64,000 nt of DNA from Cyanobacteria bacterium FACHB-471 (lineage in GTDB: Bacteria; Cyanobacteriota; Cyanobacteriia; Elainellales; Elainellaceae). Of this stretch, positions 1 through 8,833 are shown in pieces; positions within the stretch are counted from its first letter, which is position 1, and every line of letters starts with the position of its first letter. The stretch is from positions 1 to 64,000 of the forward strand of contig JACJOC010000111.1 of the NCBI GenBank assembly GCA_014695345.1, in the 5' to 3' direction. A program made the translations under genes and the position numbers. Below the pieces are notes generated by a model that saw nothing but the letters and a program-made list of their open reading frames with translations, searched no databases and was not told the origin of the DNA.

Positions 1-72
1 GCTGCGATTTTGATAACGAGTTTTCAGTCCCTCACTACTGAGGTGTTTTGCCAGTGTAATTGTACGTCCCAT
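1..72 (-). CDS. Partial CDS, possible IS630-type transposase N-terminus
   Basis: A minus-strand frame opens with ATG at 70-72, has GAAGG a few bases upstream, and stays open for 24 codons to the window edge. The peptide starts MGRTITLAKHLSSEGLKTRY. The pattern of HLS, two residues, L, two residues, RY resembles the opening of the helix-turn-helix domain in IS630-type transposases, but this is memory of the family and only 24 residues are visible. If correct, an insertion sequence borders the window here. It could equally be another small DNA-binding protein. Confidence 0.35.
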   Translation of the reverse strand, partial: MGRTITLAKHLSSEGLKTRYQNRS

Positions 73-500
73 CCTTCTATCTTATAGTGTTACTCCACAG
101 CCGGATTCCGTATCAGATGTTGTCAACGGTACTGTCGACTTAAAACAGCAGATGAAACAATAAGCACAACTAATGCCTGTGCAGTGAGGGTTGCTCAGAT
201 TATGCGGCAGGTTTCAACCCAATAATCTCTTGCCAATCCTGAAAAGGTTAAGTTGACGATATCCAAAAGTGAAATAGAAATGAGGCTTGTCTTACGTTTC
301 GCTATCCTTGAATCGCTCTGTTGATCTCGGTCTAAATCTGAATCTAGCGGGAAATAAAAGCCTTATACCTCAGCCTAACCGCTAGCAGGGAGAGTTTTGT
401 GCTAGAAATTTCATCCTCATTTTATATTTGCCTGCAATACTGCTCTTCAACTTTTGTTAAGTCCTAGGCTTGCACCATTATCCCTGCCCCAGAACTATCG
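73..500. other. Intergenic region upstream of the efflux operon
   Basis: No convincing gene. The stretch must hold the promoter of the metal-efflux operon that starts at 501 and probably the promoter of the minus-strand partial gene at 1-72. I see no strong hairpin and no clear tandem operator repeat for an RppA/NrsR-type regulator, so no site is assigned. Confidence 0.5.
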
Positions 501-2180
501 ATGGCTCCTACTTTGAAATGCTCTAATCGATTAGCAAGAGACCGCGTCGCTGGAACGTGCCTTGGACTGCTGCTGCTAATGACCCCAGCCGAAGTATTGG
601 CTCATACAGGTCATGGTGACGAGTTCCACCAAAATCAGTCGGCTCAATTCGCAGGTGCGATCGAGGTCGATAATGCAACCGCAGAGCGGATCGGGCTGAA
701 AGTAGAGCCTGTCACTCGTCAATCTTTAGCGTTTGGTGTGCAGGCAACTGGGCAGATTGAAGCCTCTCCGAGCCGCAGAGTAGAGGTCACGAATCCTGTG
801 GGTGGAACAGTTGTCAGGCTGCTAGTTGAGCCAGGAGATACCGTTGAGGCGGGACAACCTCTGGCAGTAATTACAAGCGGCGAACTGGCAGAACTGCGCG
901 TTACAGCGTTAGAAAATTCCGCAGAGCGACAGGGAGATGTGCAGCAGGCTCAAGCTAATTTACGGCTGGCTCAACAAAGCTACGATCGCCAGCAGCAAAT
1001 TGCCCAAACTGCCATTGATCAGGCAAGAACAGAATTGAGAGTTGCTCAGGAGCAATACGATCGCGATCAAGAACTGACAGAGCAAGGAGCCATCCCCAGA
1101 CGAGAGTTCTTAGAGTCAGAAGCACATTTAGCATCGGCACGACAAGCCTTAACCGAAGCCGAAAGTCGGTTAGAAGTGTTGGAAGCTCGAACCGAAGTAG
1201 AGCGTACCCAAACGGCTGTTCAGGTGGCTCAATCTCGCGCTCAACTCAGTGCAGGAACGTACAGAACTCGATTGCAACAGCTAGGAGCATCTCCTAATTC
1301 AGACGGCACGATTACTATCAAGGCTCCCATCGCAGGAACGATCGCCGATCGCGAAGTCACATTAGGGCAATCGGCTGAAGACGCAGGGGCAACCCTGATG
1401 ACCATTGTGGATGATCGCACCGTCCTCGCAACTGCCAACATTTATGAAAAAGATTTGAGTCAGGTTTCTCAGGGTCAGCGAGTACGGGTGACGATATCGA
1501 GCCTTCCGGAGCAAGTCTTTGAAGGACGCATCATTACCATTGGCTCAGTTGTGGAAGGAGAGAGCCGAGTCGTGCCTGTTAAAGCAGAGCTAGACAATGG
1601 GGATGGAACACTCAAACCGGGAATGTTTGCCGAACTGGAAGTGCTCACTGATCGCACCCCAGAACCCATTGTTGTAATTCCTCAGTCAGCACTTGTTGAG
1701 GCAAATGGTCAGCAACTTGTTTTTGTCCAAAATGGCAATACATTTCAACCTGTTGAGGTAGTGCTGGGTCGGCAAGCCGGGGATTTAGTCGAAGTCAAAA
1801 GTGGATTGTTTGAAGGCGATCGCGTCGTCACTCAACGGGCCAATCAACTCTATGCTCAATCGTTGCGTGGAGGAGGTGCAACAGAGGAGGCAGTAGCAAC
1901 GGAAGTTACAGAAGCCAGTGCTACAGGTGGAGCATTACCCTGGTGGGTTGTTGTGCCGGCAGGGGGATTGCTGGCGATCGGCACCTTTGCCGCAGGAGCT
2001 TTCTGGTCAAATCGGCGAAACCGCAGACAACTCCCATCGACAATCACTGCCCTGGAACATCTAGAAGATTCCCACAACGGGCATCATGCGACACCTGACA
2101 ACCAGCCTGCACTGCTACATTCAGCAGACCCACACTATCGAGATGCTGAAGTACCTGCACCGCCGCACCAGCATCATTAA
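501..2180 (+). CDS. RND efflux periplasmic adaptor (membrane fusion protein), heavy-metal type
   Basis: HlyD/CusB-family adaptor that would link an inner-membrane RND pump to an outer-membrane channel. A hydrophobic signal (about residues 17-34) is followed by a His-bearing mature start (HTGHGDEFH). A barrel-sandwich/lipoyl segment (GGTVVRLLVEPGDTVEAGQP) precedes a long Gln/Arg/Ala-rich coiled-coil hairpin (about 140-250), the second lipoyl half (KAPIAGTIADREVTLGQS) and beta-barrel sections. Unusually there is a predicted transmembrane helix near 480-502 and then a basic, His-rich tail ending HQHH. At 559 residues it is long for the family. It is first in an operon with the pump at 3400 and regulators at 6554 and 7242. 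The RppAB context suggests a divalent metal such as nickel, but the substrate is inferred. Confidence 0.9.
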   Translation: MAPTLKCSNRLARDRVAGTCLGLLLLMTPAEVLAHTGHGDEFHQNQSAQFAGAIEVDNATAERIGLKVEPVTRQSLAFGVQATGQIEASPSRRVEVTNPVGGTVVRLLVEPGDTVEAGQPLAVITSGELAELRVTALENSAERQGDVQQAQANLRLAQQSYDRQQQIAQTAIDQARTELRVAQEQYDRDQELTEQGAIPRREFLESEAHLASARQALTEAESRLEVLEARTEVERTQTAVQVAQSRAQLSAGTYRTRLQQLGASPNSDGTITIKAPIAGTIADREVTLGQSAEDAGATLMTIVDDRTVLATANIYEKDLSQVSQGQRVRVTISSLPEQVFEGRIITIGSVVEGESRVVPVKAELDNGDGTLKPGMFAELEVLTDRTPEPIVVIPQSALVEANGQQLVFVQNGNTFQPVEVVLGRQAGDLVEVKSGLFEGDRVVTQRANQLYAQSLRGGGATEEAVATEVTEASATGGALPWWVVVPAGGLLAIGTFAAGAFWSNRRNRRQLPSTITALEHLEDSHNGHHATPDNQPALLHSADPHYRDAEVPAPPHQHH

Positions 2181-2225
2181 GTCGCCTTCTATTTCACCAA
2201 CCAATTATTTGAGAGGAATCAAACC

Positions 2226-2726
2226 GTGAAACTCAACAAATCTCTTGCGATCGCTCTAATTAGCCTGGGATTAGTCCTAGGAGCTTGTGCCAGTGGCGGA
2301 GAGCAAACGACAACTTCAGAGAGTCCTGCTGCTTCCCCAGAAACGTCTCCTGCTGCTGAATCCTCCAGCCCTACAACAACGGCTCAAGCTGACACCGCTC
2401 ACGATACAAGTGCTTCACAAGGTGGACAGGTGGTTGAAGCAGGTCCGTATCACCTGGAACTGGTCACTTTAAAAGAATCCAGTGGTGTACATCTCGATTT
2501 CTATTTACAAAAGGGAGACACTCACGAAGCGATTCTAGACGCGACTGTAACGGGACAGGTTCAACTACCCGATGGAACACAAAAAACAGTTGAGTTTGAA
2601 TACGATGCTGCGGGACAACATTACGTTGCGACCTTGCCTGATACAGCACCTGGAGAGTACAACGTTGCCGTTTTGACGGATATCAATGGTGAAAAGGTAA
2701 ACGGGCGTTTCAACTTCAATCAATAG
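2226..2726 (+). CDS. Putative lipoprotein in the metal-efflux operon
   Basis: 166-residue exported protein starting at GTG, with GAGAGGAA 8-15 bases upstream. A Lys-bearing signal peptide ends in a lipobox (LVLGAC, Cys about 20), then a Ser/Thr/Pro/Ala/Glu-rich linker (about 22-65) and a compact beta-rich domain (about 70-166) with YHLELV, VHLDFYL and TPGEYNVAVLTD-like strands. I do not recognise a named family; the fold looks like a small periplasmic beta-sandwich. It lies 45 bases after the adaptor and 43 before the methyltransferase, so it is probably co-transcribed. A periplasmic metal-binding or accessory role is inference from position; the domain has few His and no Cys after the lipobox. 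Confidence 0.8.
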   Translation: MKLNKSLAIALISLGLVLGACASGGEQTTTSESPAASPETSPAAESSSPTTTAQADTAHDTSASQGGQVVEAGPYHLELVTLKESSGVHLDFYLQKGDTHEAILDATVTGQVQLPDGTQKTVEFEYDAAGQHYVATLPDTAPGEYNVAVLTDINGEKVNGRFNFNQ

Positions 2727-2769
2727 TTGGGCTAGAGAGGCGATCGCCAGTTAAACAGGAACGAATGAC

Positions 2770-3393
2770 ATGATTGAAGCAGTTGTTCAGCAACAATATG
2801 ATCACCTTGCCAAAATCTATGATCAACGTTGGCGTGGCTACGTTACAAACACTCTCAATTTCTTAAAGCAGTGGGCGCAGATTTCTCCGCAGGCGATCGT
2901 TCTCGATGTAGCGTGTGGAACAGGGGAGTTTGAGCGATTGCTGCTACAAGATCACCCAAATCAGCAGATTGTGGGAATCGATATTTCAGCAGAAATGCTA
3001 GCCATTGCTAAAAGAAAGCTGCAATCTTATTCTTCTGTTTCCTTTCATCAGGGCAGCGTAACAGCAATTCCCTCCGCTAACCAATCCTTTGATGTTGTCG
3101 TTTGTGCCAGTTCTTTCCACTATTTTGACGCTCCCTTAGATGCGCTAGCAGAAATGAACCGAGTTCTCAAACCAGGGGGCAAATTGATCATTTTAGATTG
3201 GTGCAAAGACTTTCTGTTGTGTCGCTTTTGTGATGCTGCTTTGGGGGTGTTTGATCCGGCCCACAAACAGTGTTACACGCAACAAGAGTTTCACAACTTT
3301 CTCACCTCATCCCAATTCAACATTCAGTCTGCAACGAAACTGCGATTTGGATGGGTGTGGGGATTGATGGTTGCTACCGCTATTAAAAATTAA
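2770..3393 (+). CDS. Class I SAM-dependent methyltransferase (type 11)
   Basis: 207 residues. Motif I is VLDVACGTGEFE (about 45-56), the acidic end of beta-2 is GIDISAEM, motif II region is FDVVVCASSFHYF and the motif III region is LKPGGKLIILDW. These define a Rossmann-fold methyltransferase. The substrate is unknown. After motif III there is a cysteine cluster (CKDFLLCRFC, then HKQC) that is not a general feature of the family and could bind a metal or metalloid. The gene sits between the lipoprotein and the pump, with only 6 bases to the pump start, so it belongs to the efflux operon. A link to arsenic-type methylation is possible but not shown; it is shorter than ArsM. Confidence 0.85.
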   Translation: MIEAVVQQQYDHLAKIYDQRWRGYVTNTLNFLKQWAQISPQAIVLDVACGTGEFERLLLQDHPNQQIVGIDISAEMLAIAKRKLQSYSSVSFHQGSVTAIPSANQSFDVVVCASSFHYFDAPLDALAEMNRVLKPGGKLIILDWCKDFLLCRFCDAALGVFDPAHKQCYTQQEFHNFLTSSQFNIQSATKLRFGWVWGLMVATAIKN

Positions 3394-3399
3394 ACTGCT

Positions 3400-6300
3400 A
3401 TGCTCAATGCCATTATCAAATGGGCGATCGCACGTCGCTGGCTGGTCATCTTAGGCGCAATAGTGCTAACGATTTGGATCGTTCGTACTGTGATGCAGAT
3501 GCCGCTGGATGTGTTTCCCAGCTTTGCTCCACCCCAGGTCGAAATTCAAACCGAAGCGCCTGGATTAGCCCCAGAGGAAGTGGAATCTCTGGTGACGCTG
3601 CCGATCGAAAGCGCGATTAATGGCACCCCTGGAGTGACTGACGTTCGCTCTGCCTCTGCTGCTGGAATTTCGGTTGTCAAAGTCATCTTTACCTGGAATA
3701 CCGACATCTACCAAGCACGACAGCTTGTAACTGAACGCTTGCAGCAGGCGCAGGACAAAATTCCTGAAAACGTTGAAACGCCTCAAATTTCTCCAATCAC
3801 ATCACCGATTAGCACCGTGATGATGGTTGCCTTTACAGTGGACGAGACGGTGGATGAAACAGCACCAGAGGAATCCCGCACTTCTTTAATGGAATTGCGA
3901 CGAATTGCAGATTGGCAAGTTACAAATCGGCTATTGGCAGTTCCTGGTGTGTCTCAGGTCGTTGTGTATGGCGGCGAGGTACAGCAATATCAGGTGTTAG
4001 TTGATCCCAAAAGGCTGCAAGCATTTGATGTGTCGTTGCAAGACGTGACAGAAGCCGTTGAAGCAGCGAACGTCAACGCACCTGGAGGATTCCTGACCAC
4101 ACCAGACAAAGAAACCCTGATTCGGGGCATTGGACGGTTAGAAACCATTGATGATTTGGGGCAATCTGTGATCACGGCTCGCAATGGTACACCGATTCGA
4201 TTGTCAGATGTGGCAACGGTGCAGATTGGGGCAGCCCTCCAACGGGGTGATAGCAGTCTGAATGGTAAACCGGCTGTCGTTATAATGGTGAACAAACAGC
4301 CGCTTGCCGATACCCCCACCGTTGCTCGCGGAATTGAGTCTGCAATGCAGGAGATTCAGGCAGGGTTGCCCCAAGATATCAAAGCGGATATCACTTTTAG
4401 TCAGGACAAATACATTGATGCGTCGATCGAAAATGTTCAAGCCGCACTGATTGAAGGCAGCATCATTGTTGCCCTGATTCTGATTCCCTTCTTGATGAAC
4501 TGGCGGAATTTGCTGGTATGTCTGGTGGCACTACCACTGTCTCTGCTGATCGGTGTACTAGCGTTGAATTGGTTAGGTCAGGGACTTAACACCATGACAC
4601 TAGGTGGACTAGCCGTTGCGATCGGGTCTGCTGTGGATGATGCGATCGTTGATGCAGAAAACGTCTACCGTGCTTTACGAGAAAACAAGCATTCTGCCCA
4701 TCCCCGTCCAGTGTTAGAGGTTGTTCTGGAAGGGTGCCAGGAAGTTCGGGACTCCGTTTTCGGAGCGACGATCATTACCATTGTTGTTTTCTCTCCTGTG
4801 TTTGCGCTAGGCGGTGTGGAAGGCAGCATTTTTATCCCGATGGGATTGGGCTACATGGTGGCAGTGTTGGCATCTAGCGTGACTGCCCTCACCGTTACGC
4901 CTGCCTTGTGTGCGATTTTGCTGCCCTACGGTCGTTTACCAGAAACAGAACCCTGGGTAGCCCGTTTTTTTAAGCGGATTTATCAACCGTTGATCGACTT
5001 CTCCCTACGTCGTTCTAGCCTGATTCTGACCGTCGCGGCGGCGACTCTCGTTGCGGCATTGGTCATCGTACCCTCGCTAGGACGAGAGTTTTTGCCAGAG
5101 TTTCAGGAAGAAAATCTGGTCAACACGTTGATGCTCTATCCCGGTTCATCCTTGCAGGCAACCAATAGTGCCGGGTTTGCGATTCAAGATGCTCTCAAAG
5201 ACGATCCTCGCTTTCGGTATGTGCAGTTGCGATCGGGACGTGCCCCCGGAGACAGTGATGCGGCTGCGGTGAATACAGCCCACCTGGATGTGGATTTAAG
5301 TGAGGAAGGGCTAAAAGACCGAGAGGGCAGTATTGAGAAACTGCGGGAAGAGTTTGCTAAATTGCCGGGAGTTGCTCCAAATATCGGTGGATTTATTTCA
5401 CACCGGATGGATGAAGTCCTGTCGGGAGTTCGGAGTGCGATCGCCGTCAAAATCTTTGGTCCTGACCTGGAGCAACTCCATGCCCTTGGACAAGAGGTAG
5501 AGCGGATCATGCAAACCGTTGAAGGAGTAGTGGATCTGCAACTGGAACCCCAAATTCCCATCGAGCAAATCCAAATTCAGTTCGATCGCGCTGCTGCGGG
5601 TCGCTATGGGCTAACCGTGGGTGAACTTTCTAACACAATTGAGACAGCTCTGAACGGTAAAGTTGTCTCTCAGGTTTTGGAGCAGCAACAAACCTTTGAC
5701 CTTGTTGTGTGGTTAGAACCAGAAGCTAGAAACAACCTCGATACGATCAGCAATTTACTTATTGACACCCCTACAGGGCAGAAAATCCCTTTGACGCAGG
5801 TCGCTCAAATTCGCACAGGGACAGGACCGAACACGATTAATCGGGAGAACGTGTCTCGACTGATCGTGGTTGCTGCTAATACGGATGGGCGAGATGTGCG
5901 ATCGGTGGTCAATGAAATCCGCTCGAAAGTGGCAGAGCAAGTCCAATTTCCTGCTGGATATTTCCCAAACTATGGTGGGCAGTTTGAGGCAGAACAACGG
6001 GCGACGCAAAACATTTTGGTGTTTAGTGCGATCGCCTTCGTAGTCATCACGGTCATCATGTACCTTTCGGTGAAATCCGTCGCTTCCACTGCCATGATCA
6101 TGATTAACCTGCCCCTGGCACTGGTGGGTGGAGTCTTCTCTGTTGCGTTAACAGGTGGGGTTATTTCTGTCGCTTCATTGGTCGGATTCGTCACTCTGTT
6201 TGGCGTTGCGACGCGCAATGGCTTGTTGTTAGTCGATAACTACAACAACAAATTTGCTCAAGGAGTGCCCTTCCGACAAGCATTGGTTAAAGGCTCAATG

Positions 6301-6573
6301 GAGCGATTGAACGCAATCCTCATGACTGCCTTTACTTCAGCATTAGGATTACTGCCGCTCGTCATTGCAGGAGGACCCGGAAAAGAAATTTTGCAGCCTC
6401 TCTCGATCGTCGTTTTAGGTGGATTGTTCACCTCTACTGCCCTGACGCTGGTTGTGCTGCCCGCTCTCTATGCCCGATTCGGTAAGATGTTAATGCCTAA
6501 ATCATATTCATCGCAGTCTGTTCAACCCGTTGCCTCAGAGGAAGTGACACCTCATGCGCGTTCTATTAGTTGA
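3400..6573 (+). CDS. Heavy-metal efflux RND permease (CzcA/CusA family)
   Basis: 1057-residue RND pump, normal length. It opens with IIKWAIARRWLVILGAIVLT (first transmembrane helix), has the family signature MPLDVFPSFAPPQVEIQTEAPGL, two large periplasmic loops, and the duplicated six-helix blocks around 340-530 and 860-1030. The fourth-helix segment reads GGLAVAIGSAVDDAIVDAEN, with acidic residues expected for proton relay in the HME subgroup. It exports cations across the envelope with the adaptor at 501; no outer-membrane factor gene lies in the window. Its last 20 bases overlap the response-regulator gene, showing tight coupling. Family assignment is firm; the metal (Ni/Co/Zn versus Cu/Ag) is inferred from RppAB-like neighbours. 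Confidence 0.95.
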   Translation: MLNAIIKWAIARRWLVILGAIVLTIWIVRTVMQMPLDVFPSFAPPQVEIQTEAPGLAPEEVESLVTLPIESAINGTPGVTDVRSASAAGISVVKVIFTWNTDIYQARQLVTERLQQAQDKIPENVETPQISPITSPISTVMMVAFTVDETVDETAPEESRTSLMELRRIADWQVTNRLLAVPGVSQVVVYGGEVQQYQVLVDPKRLQAFDVSLQDVTEAVEAANVNAPGGFLTTPDKETLIRGIGRLETIDDLGQSVITARNGTPIRLSDVATVQIGAALQRGDSSLNGKPAVVIMVNKQPLADTPTVARGIESAMQEIQAGLPQDIKADITFSQDKYIDASIENVQAALIEGSIIVALILIPFLMNWRNLLVCLVALPLSLLIGVLALNWLGQGLNTMTLGGLAVAIGSAVDDAIVDAENVYRALRENKHSAHPRPVLEVVLEGCQEVRDSVFGATIITIVVFSPVFALGGVEGSIFIPMGLGYMVAVLASSVTALTVTPALCAILLPYGRLPETEPWVARFFKRIYQPLIDFSLRRSSLILTVAAATLVAALVIVPSLGREFLPEFQEENLVNTLMLYPGSSLQATNSAGFAIQDALKDDPRFRYVQLRSGRAPGDSDAAAVNTAHLDVDLSEEGLKDREGSIEKLREEFAKLPGVAPNIGGFISHRMDEVLSGVRSAIAVKIFGPDLEQLHALGQEVERIMQTVEGVVDLQLEPQIPIEQIQIQFDRAAAGRYGLTVGELSNTIETALNGKVVSQVLEQQQTFDLVVWLEPEARNNLDTISNLLIDTPTGQKIPLTQVAQIRTGTGPNTINRENVSRLIVVAANTDGRDVRSVVNEIRSKVAEQVQFPAGYFPNYGGQFEAEQRATQNILVFSAIAFVVITVIMYLSVKSVASTAMIMINLPLALVGGVFSVALTGGVISVASLVGFVTLFGVATRNGLLLVDNYNNKFAQGVPFRQALVKGSMERLNAILMTAFTSALGLLPLVIAGGPGKEILQPLSIVVLGGLFTSTALTLVVLPALYARFGKMLMPKSYSSQSVQPVASEEVTPHARSIS

Positions 6574-7252
6574 AGATGAACCCGATTTAGGTGCAGCCTT
6601 GGAGCGATCGCTCAAGCGCGAAAAATATGTCGTGGATTGGGTGAAGGATGGCACAGAAGCGTGGCACTTCCTAGAAAATGGCTGGAACCAATACACGGTT
6701 GCCATCTTTGACTGGTTACTCCCAGGATTGTCAGGGATTGAACTCTGCCAACGGCTTCGAGCAAAGCAAAATCCTCTTCCCATCTTGATGTTAACAGCAC
6801 GCGATCGCATGGAAGATCGGGTAATAGGACTGGATGCCGGAGCCGATGATTATTTGATCAAACCCTTTGGTATAGCAGAATTATTAGCACGGCTCAGGGC
6901 ACTGCAGCGGCGATCGCTTCAGATCCAACCTCCTCAACTTCAGGTTGGCAATCTCCTTCTTGATTACGCCACATCAACCGTTTCAATTTCTACAAATACA
7001 GGAAAACTGCAAAACATTCCTCTCACTGCCAAAGAATTTCAACTATTGGAATACTTTATGCAGCACCCCAACCAAATTCTTTCGCGTGACCAGATTATTA
7101 GCCGTATCTGGCAAACAGAAGCAGACTTTAACAGTAATGTAGTCGCGGCTCAAATGCGTCTACTGCGACGGAAGTTAACTGAGTATGGTTACGATCACCT
7201 AATTGAAACCGTCTACGGCATGGGCTACAAGCTCAACACCTATGAAACATAG
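6554..7252 (+). CDS. rppA: OmpR-family response regulator, RppA/NrsR-like
   Basis: 232 residues: receiver domain (1-115) with acidic pocket EDE at 7-9, phosphoacceptor Asp53 (IFDWLLPG), Thr81 in LTARD and Lys103 (LIKPFG), then a winged-helix DNA-binding domain (about 125-228) ending in the usual recognition and wing region (ETVYGMGYKL). The sequence is close to what I recall of cyanobacterial RppA, called NrsR where it controls nickel efflux in Synechocystis. It overlaps the pump gene by 20 bases and the kinase gene by 11, so the operon carries its own regulators at its 3' end. It probably activates the operon promoter upstream of 501. Confidence 0.92.
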   Translation: MRVLLVEDEPDLGAALERSLKREKYVVDWVKDGTEAWHFLENGWNQYTVAIFDWLLPGLSGIELCQRLRAKQNPLPILMLTARDRMEDRVIGLDAGADDYLIKPFGIAELLARLRALQRRSLQIQPPQLQVGNLLLDYATSTVSISTNTGKLQNIPLTAKEFQLLEYFMQHPNQILSRDQIISRIWQTEADFNSNVVAAQMRLLRRKLTEYGYDHLIETVYGMGYKLNTYET

Positions 7253-8600
7253 CCGAGTTTTCTATACTACTCGATTGCGCTTAGCAGGGCTATATGCCGG
7301 AACGATGGGGTTTATTCTCACCCTTTGTGCCGTAGGTTTCTACGAAGCGATGGCACATAGCCATGTCTCTGAGTTAAGCCACCGAATTGAGTCAGTAGCT
7401 GGCACACTGCATGATGGGCTAGAAGCTTCATTACAACAACCGGGCAAGCTAGAACCGATTGTGCAAAAGTTTATTCCATCGCTTTGTGTCGCTGGAACAA
7501 CTTGTGCCTATGAATCCACAGCCGTTCACTATTTAGGGGTCTTTCAAGAACATGGATATTACATTCGCTTTGTCACCCTATCTGGGCAGTTGTTAGCCAG
7601 TGCCGGTGAGGTGACAACTGACCTACCTGTGCGCGTTGAAACGGAACCCTGGCAAACATTAGAAGCTGTTGACGGAACTCGCTATAAGCAATTATCTTTG
7701 CTGCTGAAAACGGCTAACCAAGATGCTTGGGGCTATATGCAAGTCGGGCGATCGCTCTCTGACATTGATGGACATATGGTTTGGGTCAGGTTGATTCTGC
7801 TAATTGGCTTGCCCAGTGCAATGTTTCTTGTTGTTGTTGCCAGTTGGTGGATTGCTGGACAAGCGATGCAACCCGTCTATCGGTCTTACCGTCAAATGCA
7901 GCAGTTCACCGCCGATGCTGCCCATGAACTCCGAACACCACTAGCGGCAATTCAGGCAAATCTAGAATCAACCCTTACCCCAGATGCAACCGATGCGGAT
8001 ACCTGGGATACGCTGCGTACTGTTGAACGCCAAAACAATCGCTTATCTGGGCTTGTTCATGATCTGTTGCTCCTCTCACGTATGGATTTACAAGGATTTT
8101 CTGCTAAACAGGAGCCTTGTAATCTCAATGATTTAGTGAATGATTTAGTGGAAGAGTTCTCGGCACTCGCGCTTGCTTCACATATCTCACTCATTGCAGA
8201 CGTGCAGACAAACGCACCAACTACAGTATTCGGCAGCGAGGAGCAACTTTATCGCCTCGTTGCAAATCTCATCACGAATGCCATTCAATACACTCCTAGT
8301 GGCGGCAAGGTCATCGTTCATCTCAAGCCGGACGATCACTATGCACTGATTCAGGTCGAAGATACTGGAATCGGCATTCCACTGAAAGAACAAGCACGTA
8401 TCTTCGATCGCTTCTATCGCGTCAATAGCGATCGCTCCCGTCAAACTGGAGGAGCAGGTTTAGGTTTAGCGATCGCACAGGCAATTGTGCAATCTCATCA
8501 AGGCACAATTCAGGTACAAAGTGAAACGGGCAAAGGCAGTGTTTTTAGTATTCGTTTGCCAGCGAGGAGTAACTCCAAACAGGTTCAAGTTTTTCTTTAA
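7242..8600 (+). CDS. rppB: Sensor histidine kinase, RppB/NrsS-like
   Basis: 452 residues from the ATG at 7242, which overlaps the end of the regulator gene; an upstream in-frame start at 7203 would lie inside that gene and is less likely. Order: first transmembrane helix (RLAGLYAGTMGFILTLCAVG), periplasmic sensor with a Cys pair (LCVAGTTCAYES), second helix (IGLPSAMFLVVVASWWIAG), HisKA with FTADAAHELRTPL, and an ATPase domain with NLITNAIQYTPSG, EDTGIGIP and GAGLGLAIAQ. The start resembles cyanobacterial RppB. Partner of the regulator just upstream. The Cys pair could sense metal or redox state; that is inference. Confidence 0.92.
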   Translation: MKHSRVFYTTRLRLAGLYAGTMGFILTLCAVGFYEAMAHSHVSELSHRIESVAGTLHDGLEASLQQPGKLEPIVQKFIPSLCVAGTTCAYESTAVHYLGVFQEHGYYIRFVTLSGQLLASAGEVTTDLPVRVETEPWQTLEAVDGTRYKQLSLLLKTANQDAWGYMQVGRSLSDIDGHMVWVRLILLIGLPSAMFLVVVASWWIAGQAMQPVYRSYRQMQQFTADAAHELRTPLAAIQANLESTLTPDATDADTWDTLRTVERQNNRLSGLVHDLLLLSRMDLQGFSAKQEPCNLNDLVNDLVEEFSALALASHISLIADVQTNAPTTVFGSEEQLYRLVANLITNAIQYTPSGGKVIVHLKPDDHYALIQVEDTGIGIPLKEQARIFDRFYRVNSDRSRQTGGAGLGLAIAQAIVQSHQGTIQVQSETGKGSVFSIRLPARSNSKQVQVFL

Positions 8601-8668
8601 GGCTTTAAAACTATGGAAACTTAAATTTTTACAGCAAGCTTCATCCAAGAATTTTTAGAACGTTAGTT

Positions 8669-8711
8669 AGGCGTTGTACATTTGACGAATGGTTTTCGTA
8701 GGGGCAGCTTA
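8669..8711 (+). repeat. Dispersed intergenic repeat fragment
   Basis: The stretch TTTGACGAATGGTTTTCGTA followed by GGGGCA closely matches 34620-34645 (TTTGACAAATGATTTTCGTA then GGGGTA). It lies in the 233-base gap between the kinase gene and prfC. Only the left half of the element found at 34611-34665 is present; the inverted repeat is not completed here. Confidence 0.6.
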
Positions 8712-8833
8712 GGAACCAGGAAGCTTTCGTGAAGCAGTACGGGAATCAGACTCTAGAATCGGGTACTTCCCGCAACCCCCAACCCCCAATACCCGTTACC
8801 ATAGAATACTGAGACTATTCACCAAATCCTCGC

